DNA of 64,000 nucleotides from Flavobacterium croceum DSM 17960. Lineage in GTDB: Bacteria; Bacteroidota; Bacteroidia; Flavobacteriales; Flavobacteriaceae. Below are positions 14,870-23,804 of the stretch, piece by piece; the first letter of the stretch is position 1; each line of letters opens with the position of its first letter. The stretch spans positions 1 to 64,000 of the forward strand of contig NZ_PQNY01000015.1 of NCBI RefSeq assembly GCF_002917885.1, given 5' to 3'. Under the pieces are notes generated by a model. The model saw only the letters and a list, made by a program, of their open reading frames with translations. It was not told the DNA's origin and made no database searches. Made by a program: the position numbers and the translations under genes.

Positions 14870-15434
14870 AATAGGGCGCAATCATAATGTATACTAAAAC
14901 ACCTGTTATGGCAACATAAAGCCATATTGGAAACGCAATTTTTGCAATCTTTCTATGTTGATCAAAACGTTGCGATAATGCTCTAACATAAGTAATAAGC
15001 ACCAAAGGAATAACGATTATAGATAGAGCAATATGAGACATTAGAATAAAGAAATAAAGCATACGAATACCTCCTACTGCACTTTTTTCGGTTTCTTCCA
15101 AAATTCCGTTATGATTAGCATCTCCAAAATAAGTGTTTACAGACGTCATATGGTATGCAACATACATTACCAAAAACAATAAAGAACATAATATAGCAAC
15201 CTTCATTAAAGCTTCGTGCAAATTGGGCTTTTTGTTTTTAATAGCCCATAGAGCAGCTATAAGTAATAATGCAGTGATAGCATTTATAGTGGCATATATA
15301 GGCGGTAAAAAAGATAGTGGTTCTACATTAAAACCTAAATCTTTTAATTTTACAGTAAACAATATGGCTACTACTACAGGTATAAGTATAGAAACCAAAA
15401 TTATGGGTAATTTGTAGTTTTTTTCTGTTGTCAT
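14862..15434 (-). CDS. DUF420 membrane protein (cytochrome oxidase assembly, CtaM-like)
   Basis: 190 residues with five predicted membrane helices. DUF420 features are visible: conserved histidines in ALMKVAILCSLLFLVMYVAYH and in the FFILMSHIALSIIVIPLVL helix, and HRKIAKIAFPIWLYVAITGV at the C-terminus. In Bacillus/Staphylococcus relatives (YozB/CtaM) this family is needed for maturation of heme-copper oxidases. Position downstream of SCO and the oxidase subunit III/IV genes supports the same role. It starts 17 bases after the SCO gene. Confidence 0.88.
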   Translation of the reverse strand: MTTEKNYKLPIILVSILIPVVVAILFTVKLKDLGFNVEPLSFLPPIYATINAITALLLIAALWAIKNKKPNLHEALMKVAILCSLLFLVMYVAYHMTSVNTYFGDANHNGILEETEKSAVGGIRMLYFFILMSHIALSIIVIPLVLITYVRALSQRFDQHRKIAKIAFPIWLYVAITGVLVYIMIAPYYA

Positions 15435-15451
15435 TACTAGTATTTAAAAAT

Positions 15452-16078
15452 TTATTCTTTTAATAAAATGTCTATATCTTCTATTATTGCCTTTACGCCT
15501 TCATCTTTAAGACCATCATAATACATAATAGGGTTTCCGTACTCATCTTTTCTACAACGAATATTTCCTTCTTTGTCTATTAAAGCGAATAATCCAGAAT
15601 GCTCAAAACCACCTGCAGCCTTATTGTTTTGTCCTGCGTAGAGATTAAAACCTTTGTTTGCAATGCTGTATATATAGGCTTTGTCACCCGTAAGAAAATG
15701 CCAATTCTTTGAAGTTATACCCAAACTTTTTGCGTGATCTAGTAAAACTTGTGGAGTGTCATTTTCGGGGTTAATAGTAATAGAAGCTATACCAAATTGT
15801 GGATTTCCAAAGTATTTTTCTTCTATTTTTTTCATGTTTTTATTCATAATTGGACAAATAGAAGGGCAGGTAGAAAAAAAGAATTCAAGCACGTATACTT
15901 TTCCTTTATAATCTTCATTTGTTATTTTTTTTTCATTTTGATCGGTAAGTTCAAAGGCTGGGGCTTTTCCCATTTTTTCTAAATTTCCTCCAGAAAGTTT
16001 ATCTATTATTTTGGGAACAGCCCATATACCAAATAATAAAATAATAAATGATAATCCTATGTATGATTTATTTTTCAT
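15452..16078 (-). CDS. SCO1/SenC family copper chaperone
   Basis: 208 residues. An N-terminal membrane helix (residues 6-24) anchors a thioredoxin-fold domain. The copper ligands are present: Cys71 and Cys75 in STCPSICP and His160 in GGFEHSG. SCO proteins load copper into the CuA site of oxidase subunit II (here encoded at 38695-39879) or keep its cysteines reduced. Fits the oxidase-assembly operon. Full length for the family. Confidence 0.93.
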   Translation of the reverse strand: MKNKSYIGLSFIILLFGIWAVPKIIDKLSGGNLEKMGKAPAFELTDQNEKKITNEDYKGKVYVLEFFFSTCPSICPIMNKNMKKIEEKYFGNPQFGIASITINPENDTPQVLLDHAKSLGITSKNWHFLTGDKAYIYSIANKGFNLYAGQNNKAAGGFEHSGLFALIDKEGNIRCRKDEYGNPIMYYDGLKDEGVKAIIEDIDILLKE

Positions 16079-16101
16079 TGCTATATTTTATTCGTTTTGT
16101 A

Positions 16102-16758
16102 TTACAATCCATGTTTGCGTCTATCGGCATTATTTTTTTTCAAAGCGAGCCTATATTCTGCCAAAATAATTTTTACATCATCTGTCATTTCATTGTGTAA
16201 CTCTGATGCTAATGTTGTATTATATCCTTCTTTGTATTCTTCTTTCCCTTTTTCGCTTTTACCTTTTCTACCTCTTAAATTACGATTTTTATCAACAATA
16301 AAAACAAAATTACTTCCGGCTGTTTGGTTAAGATTTCCTAGTAATTTCAATCGAGAATAATACTCTTTAATTGAGTTTTTTGGTGCAAACACAAAGTTCC
16401 AACCCGAAGGATTTCCTAGTTTGTGCAAATCTGATTTAACCTTTTCTACATCAGACTCTTTTCCTGTAGGAACAACCATAACTATTTGAAAGTCTTTAAA
16501 TTCTCTATTTTTTTTATAAATTTCTTCAAATAAGTTAAAAAAACGTCCTTTCTTTTCTAATACCTCGTCTCCTGTAAAACCTAAAATTGTAATTTTATTT
16601 TGTAACGTTACATTTGTTTTAGAATCTAAATTTTTTAAATCTGGTATATTTTGAGTAATTGTAGGCAACTTAGCAAAACTGTTTATTCCAGAAGCAAAAA
16701 ATAGATAGGCTACTATAGGAAGAATGAATAATGTAAATAATACTAGATTTTTTTTCAT
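16102..16758 (-). CDS. Cysteine-free thioredoxin-like membrane-anchored protein
   Basis: 218 residues from the ATG at 16758 (the 16788 start lacks a signal-like beginning). An N-terminal anchor (MKKNLVLFTLFILPIVAYLF) is followed by a domain laid out like SCO/thioredoxin proteins: strand NKITILGFTGDEV, helix FFNLFEEIYKKNRE, strand FQIVMVVPTG, and FVFIVDKNRNLRGR near the end. There is no cysteine in the protein, so no redox or CuA chemistry. The C-terminus is strongly charged. It sits between oxidase subunit IV and SCO, which suggests a structural or chaperone role in oxidase assembly. The fold call is by pattern, with moderate certainty. Confidence 0.65.
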   Translation of the reverse strand: MKKNLVLFTLFILPIVAYLFFASGINSFAKLPTITQNIPDLKNLDSKTNVTLQNKITILGFTGDEVLEKKGRFFNLFEEIYKKNREFKDFQIVMVVPTGKESDVEKVKSDLHKLGNPSGWNFVFAPKNSIKEYYSRLKLLGNLNQTAGSNFVFIVDKNRNLRGRKGKSEKGKEEYKEGYNTTLASELHNEMTDDVKIILAEYRLALKKNNADRRKHGL

Positions 16759-16793
16759 GATTATGATGCCTATTGTTTTGGCATACAAAAATA

Positions 16794-16823
16794 AAAAAAG
16801 GTATGCAATTGCATACCTTTTTT
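16794..16823 (-). terminator. Perfect 30-base palindrome, terminator after oxidase subunit IV
   Basis: AAAAAAGGTATGCAA directly followed by its reverse complement TTGCATACCTTTTTT: a 15-bp stem with T-runs on both sides, so it can act in either direction. It lies 17 bases past the subunit IV stop and 36 bases before the next start. Because the downstream assembly genes continue in the same direction, it may reduce rather than stop transcription. Confidence 0.7.
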
Positions 16824-16839
16824 CTGAATTAATATAGTA

Positions 16840-17190
16840 CTAAAAATTCCATTTAATGGTAGAATTTTTAAACACCCCAAAAACATAGTGTCCTTCTACA
16901 AGAAGTATAAATGCTAAATATAAAATCAAGAACACAGCTGTCCAAACAACAGATCTACGCAATGATTTTGTTTCGCCTTCCATGTGCATAAATGCCCATA
17001 CAATATAATATGCTTTAAACAAGGTTAAGATGATGAATATCCAATTAAGTATATTCATGCCAAATAAATTAGTGTGGTGCAATGCAGCTGGCTTTGCCAT
17101 ACCCAAAGCTACCTCTACGATAGTTACTAATGAAAGTATTCCAAATACTAACCATATTCTTTTTGTGTTTGACTCGTGTGCGTGTGCCAT
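16840..17190 (-). CDS. Cytochrome c oxidase subunit IV family protein
   Basis: 116 residues with three membrane helices: KRIWLVFGILSLVTIVEVALG, NWIFIILTLFKAYYIVWAFMHM and RRSVVWTAVFLILYLAFILL. The motif AYYIVWAFMHM before EGETKSLRR is typical of prokaryotic subunit IV (COX4_pro). It starts with a His-rich head (MAHAHES). A small structural subunit of the heme-copper oxidase. It lies 37 bases after the long subunit III gene. Confidence 0.9.
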   Translation of the reverse strand: MAHAHESNTKRIWLVFGILSLVTIVEVALGMAKPAALHHTNLFGMNILNWIFIILTLFKAYYIVWAFMHMEGETKSLRRSVVWTAVFLILYLAFILLVEGHYVFGVFKNSTIKWNF

Positions 17191-17227
17191 AATATTTTTA
17201 CTTACTAAAAGTTACTAAATTTAAAGA

Positions 17228-18247
17228 TTATACTAGGTAGAAGAATGTAAATACAAACACCCATACAAGGTCTACAAAGTGCCAATACAAACCTACTTTT
17301 TCAACCATTTCATAGCTTCCTCTTTTTTGGTAAGTACCCAAAAGAACATTAAGTAATATAATAAGGTTTATCATTACCCCAGAAAAAACGTGAAATCCGT
17401 GAAACCCTGTAATAAAGAAGAAAAAGTCTGCAAACAATTTACTTCCGTACTCATTTTTTTGAAGATTTGCACCTTCTACAACATCTTTTGCGGTAGCCAA
17501 ACGAGCTTCAGACTCGGCACGATTAAGTACAATTTTGTGTTTTTCTTTATTTAAAGTAGGATGTATCCCTTTTATCTCTTTAGTATCTTCAGAATAAATA
17601 GTTTCTATTCTTATCAATACATCTTTGTTTGCTTTAAAACCAGCTAAAACTTCGTTTACAGAGTATGAAGGTAAAGTTGCCTCGTCTGAAAACCAAATAC
17701 CATTACTTTTTTTGTGTTGAACACGCTCTTCTGGCAATGTTACTGCTACTTCAGAAAGTTTTAATCTTTCTCCTTTTGAATTTACAAATTGTAATATACT
17801 ACCACCTTTGCTTTCTACAGCCCCATATTCACCTTGAATAAAGTTTTTCCACTCCCAAGCTTGAGAGCCAACGAAAATTAAACCTCCAACAACGGTAAGG
17901 AACATATAAAATGCTACTTTGGCTTTATCCATTTTATGACCAGCATCTACGGCTAAAACCATCGTTACAGATGAAAAAATTAATATAAATGTCATTAATG
18001 CCACATAGTACAATGGCAAGTTTTGACCGTGCATAAATGGAAAGTGTGTAAACACTTCATCGGCAATTGGCCATGTTTCTATAAATTTAAATCTAGAAAA
18101 TCCGTAAGCTACAATAAACCCAGAAAAGGTTAAAGCATCTGAAAGGATGAAAAACCACATCATAAGTTTGCCATAACTTGCTCCTAGGGGTTCATTTGCT
18201 CCACCCCAAACTTTTCCTACAGTATTAGCAGTAACTGTTGCTCCCAT
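17228..18247 (-). CDS. Cytochrome c oxidase subunit III with large soluble insert
   Basis: 339 residues. Membrane helices flank an unusual soluble insert of about 110 residues (roughly 140-250, from GEYGAVESKGG to ATAKDVVEGANL). Core subunit III motifs are present: FFILSDALTFSGFIVAYGFSR early, and FFFFITGFHGFHVFSGVMIN plus GLYWHFVDLVWVFVFTFFYLV late. Subunit III stabilises the proton-pumping core made by subunits I and II. The insert must face one side of the membrane; its job is unknown. It follows the shorter subunit III gene, making a tandem pair. Confidence 0.92.
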   Translation of the reverse strand: MGATVTANTVGKVWGGANEPLGASYGKLMMWFFILSDALTFSGFIVAYGFSRFKFIETWPIADEVFTHFPFMHGQNLPLYYVALMTFILIFSSVTMVLAVDAGHKMDKAKVAFYMFLTVVGGLIFVGSQAWEWKNFIQGEYGAVESKGGSILQFVNSKGERLKLSEVAVTLPEERVQHKKSNGIWFSDEATLPSYSVNEVLAGFKANKDVLIRIETIYSEDTKEIKGIHPTLNKEKHKIVLNRAESEARLATAKDVVEGANLQKNEYGSKLFADFFFFITGFHGFHVFSGVMINLIILLNVLLGTYQKRGSYEMVEKVGLYWHFVDLVWVFVFTFFYLV

Positions 18248-18290
18248 ATATAATTATTAGTTAAAAAGTTGTCAAATTTACATTTTTTTC

Positions 18291-18869
18291 TCATTTAAAG
18301 AAATATAAAAACAAAAATAAATACACCCATAGTAAATCTAAGAAGTGCCAATACATAGCGCCCAGCTCTATTCCTAAATAATTTTGCGCATTGTATTTGC
18401 CTTTAAGTTGCTTATAGAGAATAATTAACAGTGCTATTAAACCCCCACTTAGGTGTGCCAAGTGCGCTAAAACCAGTATGTATAAAAATGATATAGTTAC
18501 CGAACCGCTATTGCCTGTAGGGTACAAATGATTTTGAAATAACGATTCAAAACCCGAAAATTGAAACACTACAAAAACAATACTTGCTACTAATGTAAGT
18601 ACTAAAAATAGTGTAGTTCGTGATTTGTTGTCATTTTTTATAGCATTCTTTGCAAGAATAAAAAACACACTACATAAAATTATGGCGGCAGTACTATAAA
18701 AAAAGGCCGATGGCAATTCAAAATCTTTTAACCAATCACGTCTAGATTTTGAAACCACGTAAGCACTGGTAAGACCAGCAAACATCATTACCATGCTAAT
18801 CATGGCAAAGATTAAAATTAGTTTTTTTGAACGAGCCTCTCTCGACTTATGTTCTTCTAGAGTCATCAT
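18291..18869 (-). CDS. Cytochrome c oxidase subunit III (short form)
   Basis: 192 residues with five predicted membrane helices and the normal subunit III end (GIELGAMYWHFLDLLWVYLF), plus LVLAHLAHLSGGLIALLIIL. It starts three bases after cyoE ends, so they are tightly coupled. Together with the longer paralogue next door it makes a two-gene subunit III arrangement. Subunit III carries no metal; it protects the proton-entry channel of subunit I. Confidence 0.9.
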   Translation of the reverse strand: MMTLEEHKSREARSKKLILIFAMISMVMMFAGLTSAYVVSKSRRDWLKDFELPSAFFYSTAAIILCSVFFILAKNAIKNDNKSRTTLFLVLTLVASIVFVVFQFSGFESLFQNHLYPTGNSGSVTISFLYILVLAHLAHLSGGLIALLIILYKQLKGKYNAQNYLGIELGAMYWHFLDLLWVYLFLFLYFFK

Positions 18870-18871
18870 AA

Positions 18872-19774
18872 TTATCGTAGAAATTTATCTATTATATATA
18901 TTATTTGCAACAAAGTAATGTATGAAACACTCACAAGCATTAAGGTTCTAGCCGCTTTTGCTGTGCGCTGTTTGTACAGTTTTACGGCGTACAACAGCAT
19001 CCATAAACCTAAAATCAACACCAATACACCTGCGTAAATGCTTATGTATAATTGCCCCGTTCTTCCTAAAACAGGCAATAATGAAGCAATTATAAGCCAA
19101 ATTGTGTACAATATTATTTGTTTGGCTGTAGCGGCATCTCTTTTTCCTGTAGGAAGCATAAAAAACCCAGCTTTTTCATAATCTTCATATAAAAACCAGC
19201 CTATTGCCCAAAAGTGAGGGAATTGCCAAAAAAACTGTATTAAAAACAAAGTTCCTGCCTCTATACCAAACTGATTTGTAGCAGCCACCCAGCCCAACAT
19301 AAAAGGAATAGCGCCTGGAAAAGCACCAACAAATACAGAAAGTGGTGTACTTGTTTTTAATGGTGTGTATAAACTTGTGTAAAGAAATATAGATATAGCC
19401 CCAAAAAGAGCTGTTTTTGGATTTATAAAATAAAGTATAAGTAAACCTATTACAGTAAGTAAACTCGCTATAAGTAAAGCTACATTTGGTTTCATTCTAC
19501 CAGATGCTACCGGACGATTTTTGGTTCTATCCATTAATGCATCTAAATCTTTTTCTATAACTTGATTAAATGCGTTGGAAGCACCAACCATGCAATAACC
19601 TCCAATGGCAAGCATAAAAAGAGTTTTCCAACTAAAAGCAAAAAACTCATCTACCCCAAGTAAATAACCCGCCAAAGAAGAAAATACAACACTTACTGCC
19701 AAGCCTGCTTTGGTTATTTGTTTAAAGTCATGATAGGTTTTTACCACCGAAAAAGAAGTTGGGTTTGATTCCAA
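18872..19774 (-). CDS. cyoE: Protoheme IX farnesyltransferase (heme O synthase)
   Basis: 300 residues of the UbiA prenyltransferase fold with about eight to nine membrane helices. The first Asp-rich motif is clear: NAFNQVIEKDLDALMDRTKN around residues 65-85. The second conserved region is WQFPHFWAIGWFLYEDY near 185-200. It transfers farnesyl to heme B to make heme O, the precursor of heme A for the oxidase. First gene of the operon with subunits III and IV and assembly factors. A full two-box promoter lies just upstream. Confidence 0.95.
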   Translation of the reverse strand: MESNPTSFSVVKTYHDFKQITKAGLAVSVVFSSLAGYLLGVDEFFAFSWKTLFMLAIGGYCMVGASNAFNQVIEKDLDALMDRTKNRPVASGRMKPNVALLIASLLTVIGLLILYFINPKTALFGAISIFLYTSLYTPLKTSTPLSVFVGAFPGAIPFMLGWVAATNQFGIEAGTLFLIQFFWQFPHFWAIGWFLYEDYEKAGFFMLPTGKRDAATAKQIILYTIWLIIASLLPVLGRTGQLYISIYAGVLVLILGLWMLLYAVKLYKQRTAKAARTLMLVSVSYITLLQIIYIIDKFLR

Positions 19775-19801
19775 AATATATTATTAAATATAAAAGTGGT
19801 G

Positions 19802-19833
19802 CAAAAGTAACTTATACGAAAGGATTTGACAAA
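19802..19833 (-). promoter_or_regulatory. Promoter of the cyoE-cox3-cox4 operon
   Basis: On the minus strand a TTTG box (19830-19833), 20 bases, then TACTTTTG (19802-19809). This fits the Bacteroidota TTTG / TAnnTTTG consensus and lies about 28 bases before the cyoE ATG. Confidence 0.7.
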
Positions 19834-19876
19834 AAACAAAGCATAAATTTATTTTATTTACACTCTTGAATCTATA

Positions 19877-21979
19877 TTAATAATCAAAATACCAATTAAA
19901 AATATCACAACGCACTCCAAAACTAAACCATAGTGTATTTTGTTTCTTTACCAAATCGGTATCTTGAGTTGGGGTAAATTTTCGATACAACAAATTAGCA
20001 AAGAGCTTCATATTGGTTTGAGGGTTTATAAGGTATCCTGCTTGCAAGTTACCCATCATAATCGTTGTTTTGTTTCCTTGACCTATTTTTACATTGCTAT
20101 CAAAAGGACGGTTTTCATCATAATCTCTATAGATATTACCGCCGTAATTGTATGTGTCTAAAGCTGTATCAAAATCAAGCCCACGTAAGCCATAAGTAAA
20201 CTGTGCCTGTGCAAAATAGCGTTGGTATTGGTAACGAGCAATAGCTAAAAGTTCTTTGCTGTTTCCTCCCCAAGGGTGAGCCAAACTTTGATTATTATGT
20301 CCGTAATTGGTAAGCACATCGCTATGAGCATATACATAAGGTCGAATATGATTGTATTCTAATTGCAGAAATAAATCTTTTACACGAAAAGCATTATAAT
20401 ATTTAGCTCCTATTTGATAGGCAAATTTGTTCTTCCAGCTATTGTTTACATTTTTCACTTCGTTTAACGAAAACTCATCAAGTAAGAACTGTCCATACAG
20501 ATTAATACTATTATTCCATTTGTATTTTGCAGTTAATCCTAATAAAGCATTTCCACTTCTAGAAGAAGACGAAAACTCTACAGCTCTGTAAAAAATGATT
20601 GGGTTTACAAAACTCATATCAAAACCTCTATTGTTTTGGTTCGTCCAAACTACCGATTCAAAAAGTCCTAAATTAAATTTATTAGTAACATTCCAGCTTA
20701 AATAATGGCTCGCAACATATTTTGTAGCATAGGTTCGGTCTACAGTAACAGACTCTCGAACATCTTTTAACCAAGTATATAAATTGGTGTATTTTATTTT
20801 CCAAAATTTGGTATTGATTTTAAAATAAGGATACATGCTTGTTCCATCGCCCAATAATAACGAACGATATCCGTCGCCTATAAAATTTCTTCCATAACCC
20901 AATTGTAAATCAAAATTCTTACTTGGTGCAAAGGTAATATTGGCTTCGGCCGAAGGAAAATCGTAAGCATTGCTTTTAAAATCTTTGGCAATACCTATAC
21001 CCGGAATAATGGCTGGGTTTCCTCCTCCTGGTTTTAAAGAATTTGATAAATCGTTGTAATAATCGGCAAAACGCCCTTGACTTTCATATATTGTTGTTGC
21101 AAAATTCAGTTTACTGCCTACACCGCCTCTTATTTGCAACCCTCTCGTATTTATATACGTGTAATCAAAATTGCTATTGGTATTTTTTCCTAATTGAATA
21201 TCAAAAATTGGGTTAAGTGTAAACCAATAATCTTTGCCTTGCAAAGCTACCATGTTTTCGTTCCAAAGTTTTCTACCCCACCACGAAGACTTATTTTTAT
21301 AGAGCTTTGTAGCTTGATTTTCCAAGTTGTAATAATTACTTACTTCTGCATAGGTAAAAGGCTTAGATGCTGTATGGGTATTAAGCCCCATTTGGTTTAA
21401 TGAAGGCTCAAATTGCGCATAATAACTATGTGAAAACGGAATAGATAAATTGCTTTTGTATTGAGGGTTCGTAAACGTTGTATTTTCTATACGATCTAAT
21501 TCTGAAGCAATTTTTTGATTGTTACTTTGAAATTTGTTTGCATTGTATTGTTCTTCTGTAGCGCTATTTTCTAAAGCATTTGGCGCTTGTAAAGGAATTT
21601 TTACAGCAAGAGTATATTTCGAATAAATAGGATTTCCATTGTAGGTAGCAGGTGTAACGGTTGGCAGTTTTAAAAAAACTTTTTTTGCTTCTTCTGCCAA
21701 TTCTGGTTTATCGGTATCTATATAAAGTGTTTTAAAAGCTCCTTTGGTATCTACTTCAAAAAGTACTAATACAGTACCTTTGTAAGTTGAAGAAATCGTA
21801 TTAGGCACATTGAAATTATGGTACACAAAATCTTGCAATTGTGCATAAAAACATTTTTCTATTTCCGATTGAGAAGCAACTTGACAATTTGGAAATAGCG
21901 GAGGCTGCTCGTTTGATTTTTGAGAATACCCAAAAAATGAAACATAAAAAACCAATAAAATACAAATGTGTTTTCTCAT
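19877..21979 (-). CDS. remB: Gliding motility protein RemB
   Basis: 700 residues. Signal peptide (MRKHICILLVFYVSFFGYSQ), then an N-terminal region like a TonB C-terminal domain (GTVLVLFEVDTKGAFKTLYID), a linker, and a long beta-rich barrel resembling Wzi-type outer-membrane proteins (LGYGRNFIGDGYRSLLLGDG, VEFSSSSRSGNALLGL, ending FSFGVRCDIFNWYFDY). The whole pattern matches RemB of gliding Flavobacterium, a protein required for normal spreading and linked to surface polysaccharide interaction. The exact molecular role is not established. It is co-directional with deoC, 18 bases apart, probably a shared transcript. Confidence 0.85.
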   Translation of the reverse strand: MRKHICILLVFYVSFFGYSQKSNEQPPLFPNCQVASQSEIEKCFYAQLQDFVYHNFNVPNTISSTYKGTVLVLFEVDTKGAFKTLYIDTDKPELAEEAKKVFLKLPTVTPATYNGNPIYSKYTLAVKIPLQAPNALENSATEEQYNANKFQSNNQKIASELDRIENTTFTNPQYKSNLSIPFSHSYYAQFEPSLNQMGLNTHTASKPFTYAEVSNYYNLENQATKLYKNKSSWWGRKLWNENMVALQGKDYWFTLNPIFDIQLGKNTNSNFDYTYINTRGLQIRGGVGSKLNFATTIYESQGRFADYYNDLSNSLKPGGGNPAIIPGIGIAKDFKSNAYDFPSAEANITFAPSKNFDLQLGYGRNFIGDGYRSLLLGDGTSMYPYFKINTKFWKIKYTNLYTWLKDVRESVTVDRTYATKYVASHYLSWNVTNKFNLGLFESVVWTNQNNRGFDMSFVNPIIFYRAVEFSSSSRSGNALLGLTAKYKWNNSINLYGQFLLDEFSLNEVKNVNNSWKNKFAYQIGAKYYNAFRVKDLFLQLEYNHIRPYVYAHSDVLTNYGHNNQSLAHPWGGNSKELLAIARYQYQRYFAQAQFTYGLRGLDFDTALDTYNYGGNIYRDYDENRPFDSNVKIGQGNKTTIMMGNLQAGYLINPQTNMKLFANLLYRKFTPTQDTDLVKKQNTLWFSFGVRCDIFNWYFDY

Positions 21980-21997
21980 TAATGCCTTGGTAATGAA

Positions 21998-22741
21998 TTA
22001 ATATCCTCCTTGTGCTTGTTCTCCGTATGCAATTGCTTTTGCCGATGAAGTTCCTATTCTTTTTACGCCTAGTTTTATCATTTCTACAGCTTCTTCATAA
22101 GTACGAACACCTCCTGCTGCTTTTACAGGAAGAGGATTGCTGTTTTCCAACATTAGTTTTATAGTAGCAACCGTAGCACCGTTGGGCAAATTATTTTCTG
22201 TTTTATAAAATCCTGTAGACGATTTTACAAATACATACTGATATTGTTCTTCTTTAAAGTTGCTTATCACTACATTTTTTATCAATGCCGAAATCTGAAT
22301 AATTTGGGCATCTGTTAAAGCAGCTACTTCTATAATCCATTTTACTATTTTATGATGTTCTAACCCAAGTTTGGTCGCTTCCAAAATTTCGGTTTTTACC
22401 AAATTGGTATCACCATTTATAAATGCTTTGTAGTTGCACACAAAATCCAAATCGTCTGCTCCGTCTAAAATAGCTTGTTTTGCTTCGGCAAGTTTTTCTT
22501 GCAAAGAGTTTGTACCTTCATGAAAAGAAATTACAGTACCTATAGTTACTTTTGAATTGGCTTCTATTATCATTTTCTTTGCCATAGACACCATATCTGG
22601 TCGAATCATTATTAGTTTAAAATTCTCGTCTATCGCTTCTTGAATACAATTTTTAACAATTTGTGTATTTTCCTCTACAGATAAATTGGCTTGCTCGGGA
22701 GTTTTCAAATACGTTGAATCTAAATATTGCTTGATATTCAT
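21998..22741 (-). CDS. deoC: Deoxyribose-phosphate aldolase
   Basis: 247 residues, a TIM barrel. Active-site landmarks are present: DLDFVCNY (the catalytic Asp region, residues 98-105), Schiff-base Lys173 in VFVKSSTGF, and the second catalytic Lys in PVKAAGGVRTYEEA. It splits 2-deoxyribose 5-phosphate into acetaldehyde and glyceraldehyde 3-phosphate in deoxynucleoside salvage. Length is standard for the family. Upstream, 22742-23000 holds no gene that can be supported. Confidence 0.95.
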   Translation of the reverse strand: MNIKQYLDSTYLKTPEQANLSVEENTQIVKNCIQEAIDENFKLIMIRPDMVSMAKKMIIEANSKVTIGTVISFHEGTNSLQEKLAEAKQAILDGADDLDFVCNYKAFINGDTNLVKTEILEATKLGLEHHKIVKWIIEVAALTDAQIIQISALIKNVVISNFKEEQYQYVFVKSSTGFYKTENNLPNGATVATIKLMLENSNPLPVKAAGGVRTYEEAVEMIKLGVKRIGTSSAKAIAYGEQAQGGY

Positions 22742-23001
22742 ATTTTTAAAATTTATTTTTTGCAGTACTTTATGTAATACTTGCGTGTTTTATTTTGTTT
22801 ACTATTGCTTTTAATCATTAATACTTGCTTGCTCAAACCTGTTGCTATTAATGGTTTGTTGATTGTAATCAGTAATAACTTTAACTTACCCAACCCAATT
22901 ATCTTAGCATATACTAGCAAAATCTAAAGGCTATAGCTCAAGTATGTGTCGCTCAATATTATTTTTGTCAAAAGTACTGACTTCTTGACTATTTTACATA
23001 A

Positions 23002-23027
23002 AAAAACCATTCAAATGAATGGTTTTT
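23002..23027 (-). terminator. Terminator overlapping the vanZ stop codon
   Basis: Stem AAAAACCATTC / GAATGGTTTTT (11 bp) with a 4-base loop. On the minus strand it contains the TGA of the VanZ gene, so the last five codons are encoded in the rising arm. It ends the gcvH-vanZ (and probably sprA) transcript. Confidence 0.75.
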
Positions 23028-23358
23028 GTGTTATTTTACAAAAGATGGTTGCTGTAATGGCACCAAGAGCGTTGGCTACTATATCTACTGCGTCTGGAGT
23101 TCGGCTTGGTGTAAACTGTTGTAAAAACTCCATGCCTATTCCAAATAGTACAGCTACAAGCATAATTTTGAACTTGGCTGTACGAATAGCTTTACTCCAA
23201 AGAATAACAAAAACAAAATAAAATATAAAATGAACTATTTTATCTTTGTTTGGTATAGCAACTTCGCTACCTATAGAACCAATAGAAATAAGACTCAAAA
23301 ACAGTACTACGGCAGTCCATAGTAATGCCAACCCAAAATAGAACTTGTTTTTAAGCAC
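23011..23358 (-). CDS. VanZ family small membrane protein
   Basis: 115 residues with four hydrophobic segments. VanZ-like landmarks: [21 protein letters not shown], the [20 protein letters not shown] motif and [15 protein letters not shown]. The family is widespread; the namesake gives low-level teicoplanin resistance, but most members are uncharacterised. The start overlaps the gcvH stop by eight bases. From memory of related genomes, sprA-gcvH-vanZ is a recurrent Flavobacteriia order. Confidence 0.88.
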   Translation of the reverse strand: MLKNKFYFGLALLWTAVVLFLSLISIGSIGSEVAIPNKDKIVHFIFYFVFVILWSKAIRTAKFKIMLVAVLFGIGMEFLQQFTPSRTPDAVDIVANALGAITATIFCKITQKPFI

Positions 23359-23731
23359 CTATTAATTCTGCATAAGCTGTACTAGAAAGCAAGTCTTCTA
23401 GTTGAGAAGCATCGGCAATTGCTATTTTAACCATCCATCCTTTTCCATAAGGATCTGAGTTTACAAAATCTGGGTTTGTGTCTAGCTCGTCATTAAACTC
23501 TACTATTTCTCCTGTTACAGGCAAAAATAAATCTGATACTGTTTTTACTGCTTCTACAGTTCCAAACACTTCGTCTTTTTCGATATTTTGCCCTACTGTG
23601 TCAATATCAACATACACAATATCTCCCAATTCTTTTTGGGCAAAATCTGTAATACCAACTGTTGCTGTATCGCCTTCTACTAGAATCCATTCGTGGTCTT
23701 TTGTGTATTTTAAATTTTCAGGTAAATTCAT
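23351..23731 (-). CDS. gcvH: Glycine cleavage system H protein
   Basis: 126 residues, full length. The lipoyl-accepting Lys63 sits in [16 protein letters not shown], and the flanking N-terminal strands ([25 protein letters not shown]) are canonical. GcvH shuttles the aminomethyl group between P, T and L proteins of the glycine cleavage complex, or acts in lipoate relay. The P, T and L genes are not in the window. Located between sprA and vanZ. Confidence 0.96.
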   Translation of the reverse strand: MNLPENLKYTKDHEWILVEGDTATVGITDFAQKELGDIVYVDIDTVGQNIEKDEVFGTVEAVKTVSDLFLPVTGEIVEFNDELDTNPDFVNSDPYGKGWMVKIAIADASQLEDLLSSTAYAELIGA

Positions 23732-23804
23732 AATTAGTTTGTTTGTGTGTTACTATTTTTTATCAAATGTATGATTTCTTCTTTTATTTTAAAAATGATT
23801 TTTA

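Noticed and set aside
22946..23221. Plus-strand frame over the vanZ end and upstream gap
   Set aside because: Mostly antisense to vanZ and passes through its terminator; not protein-like.
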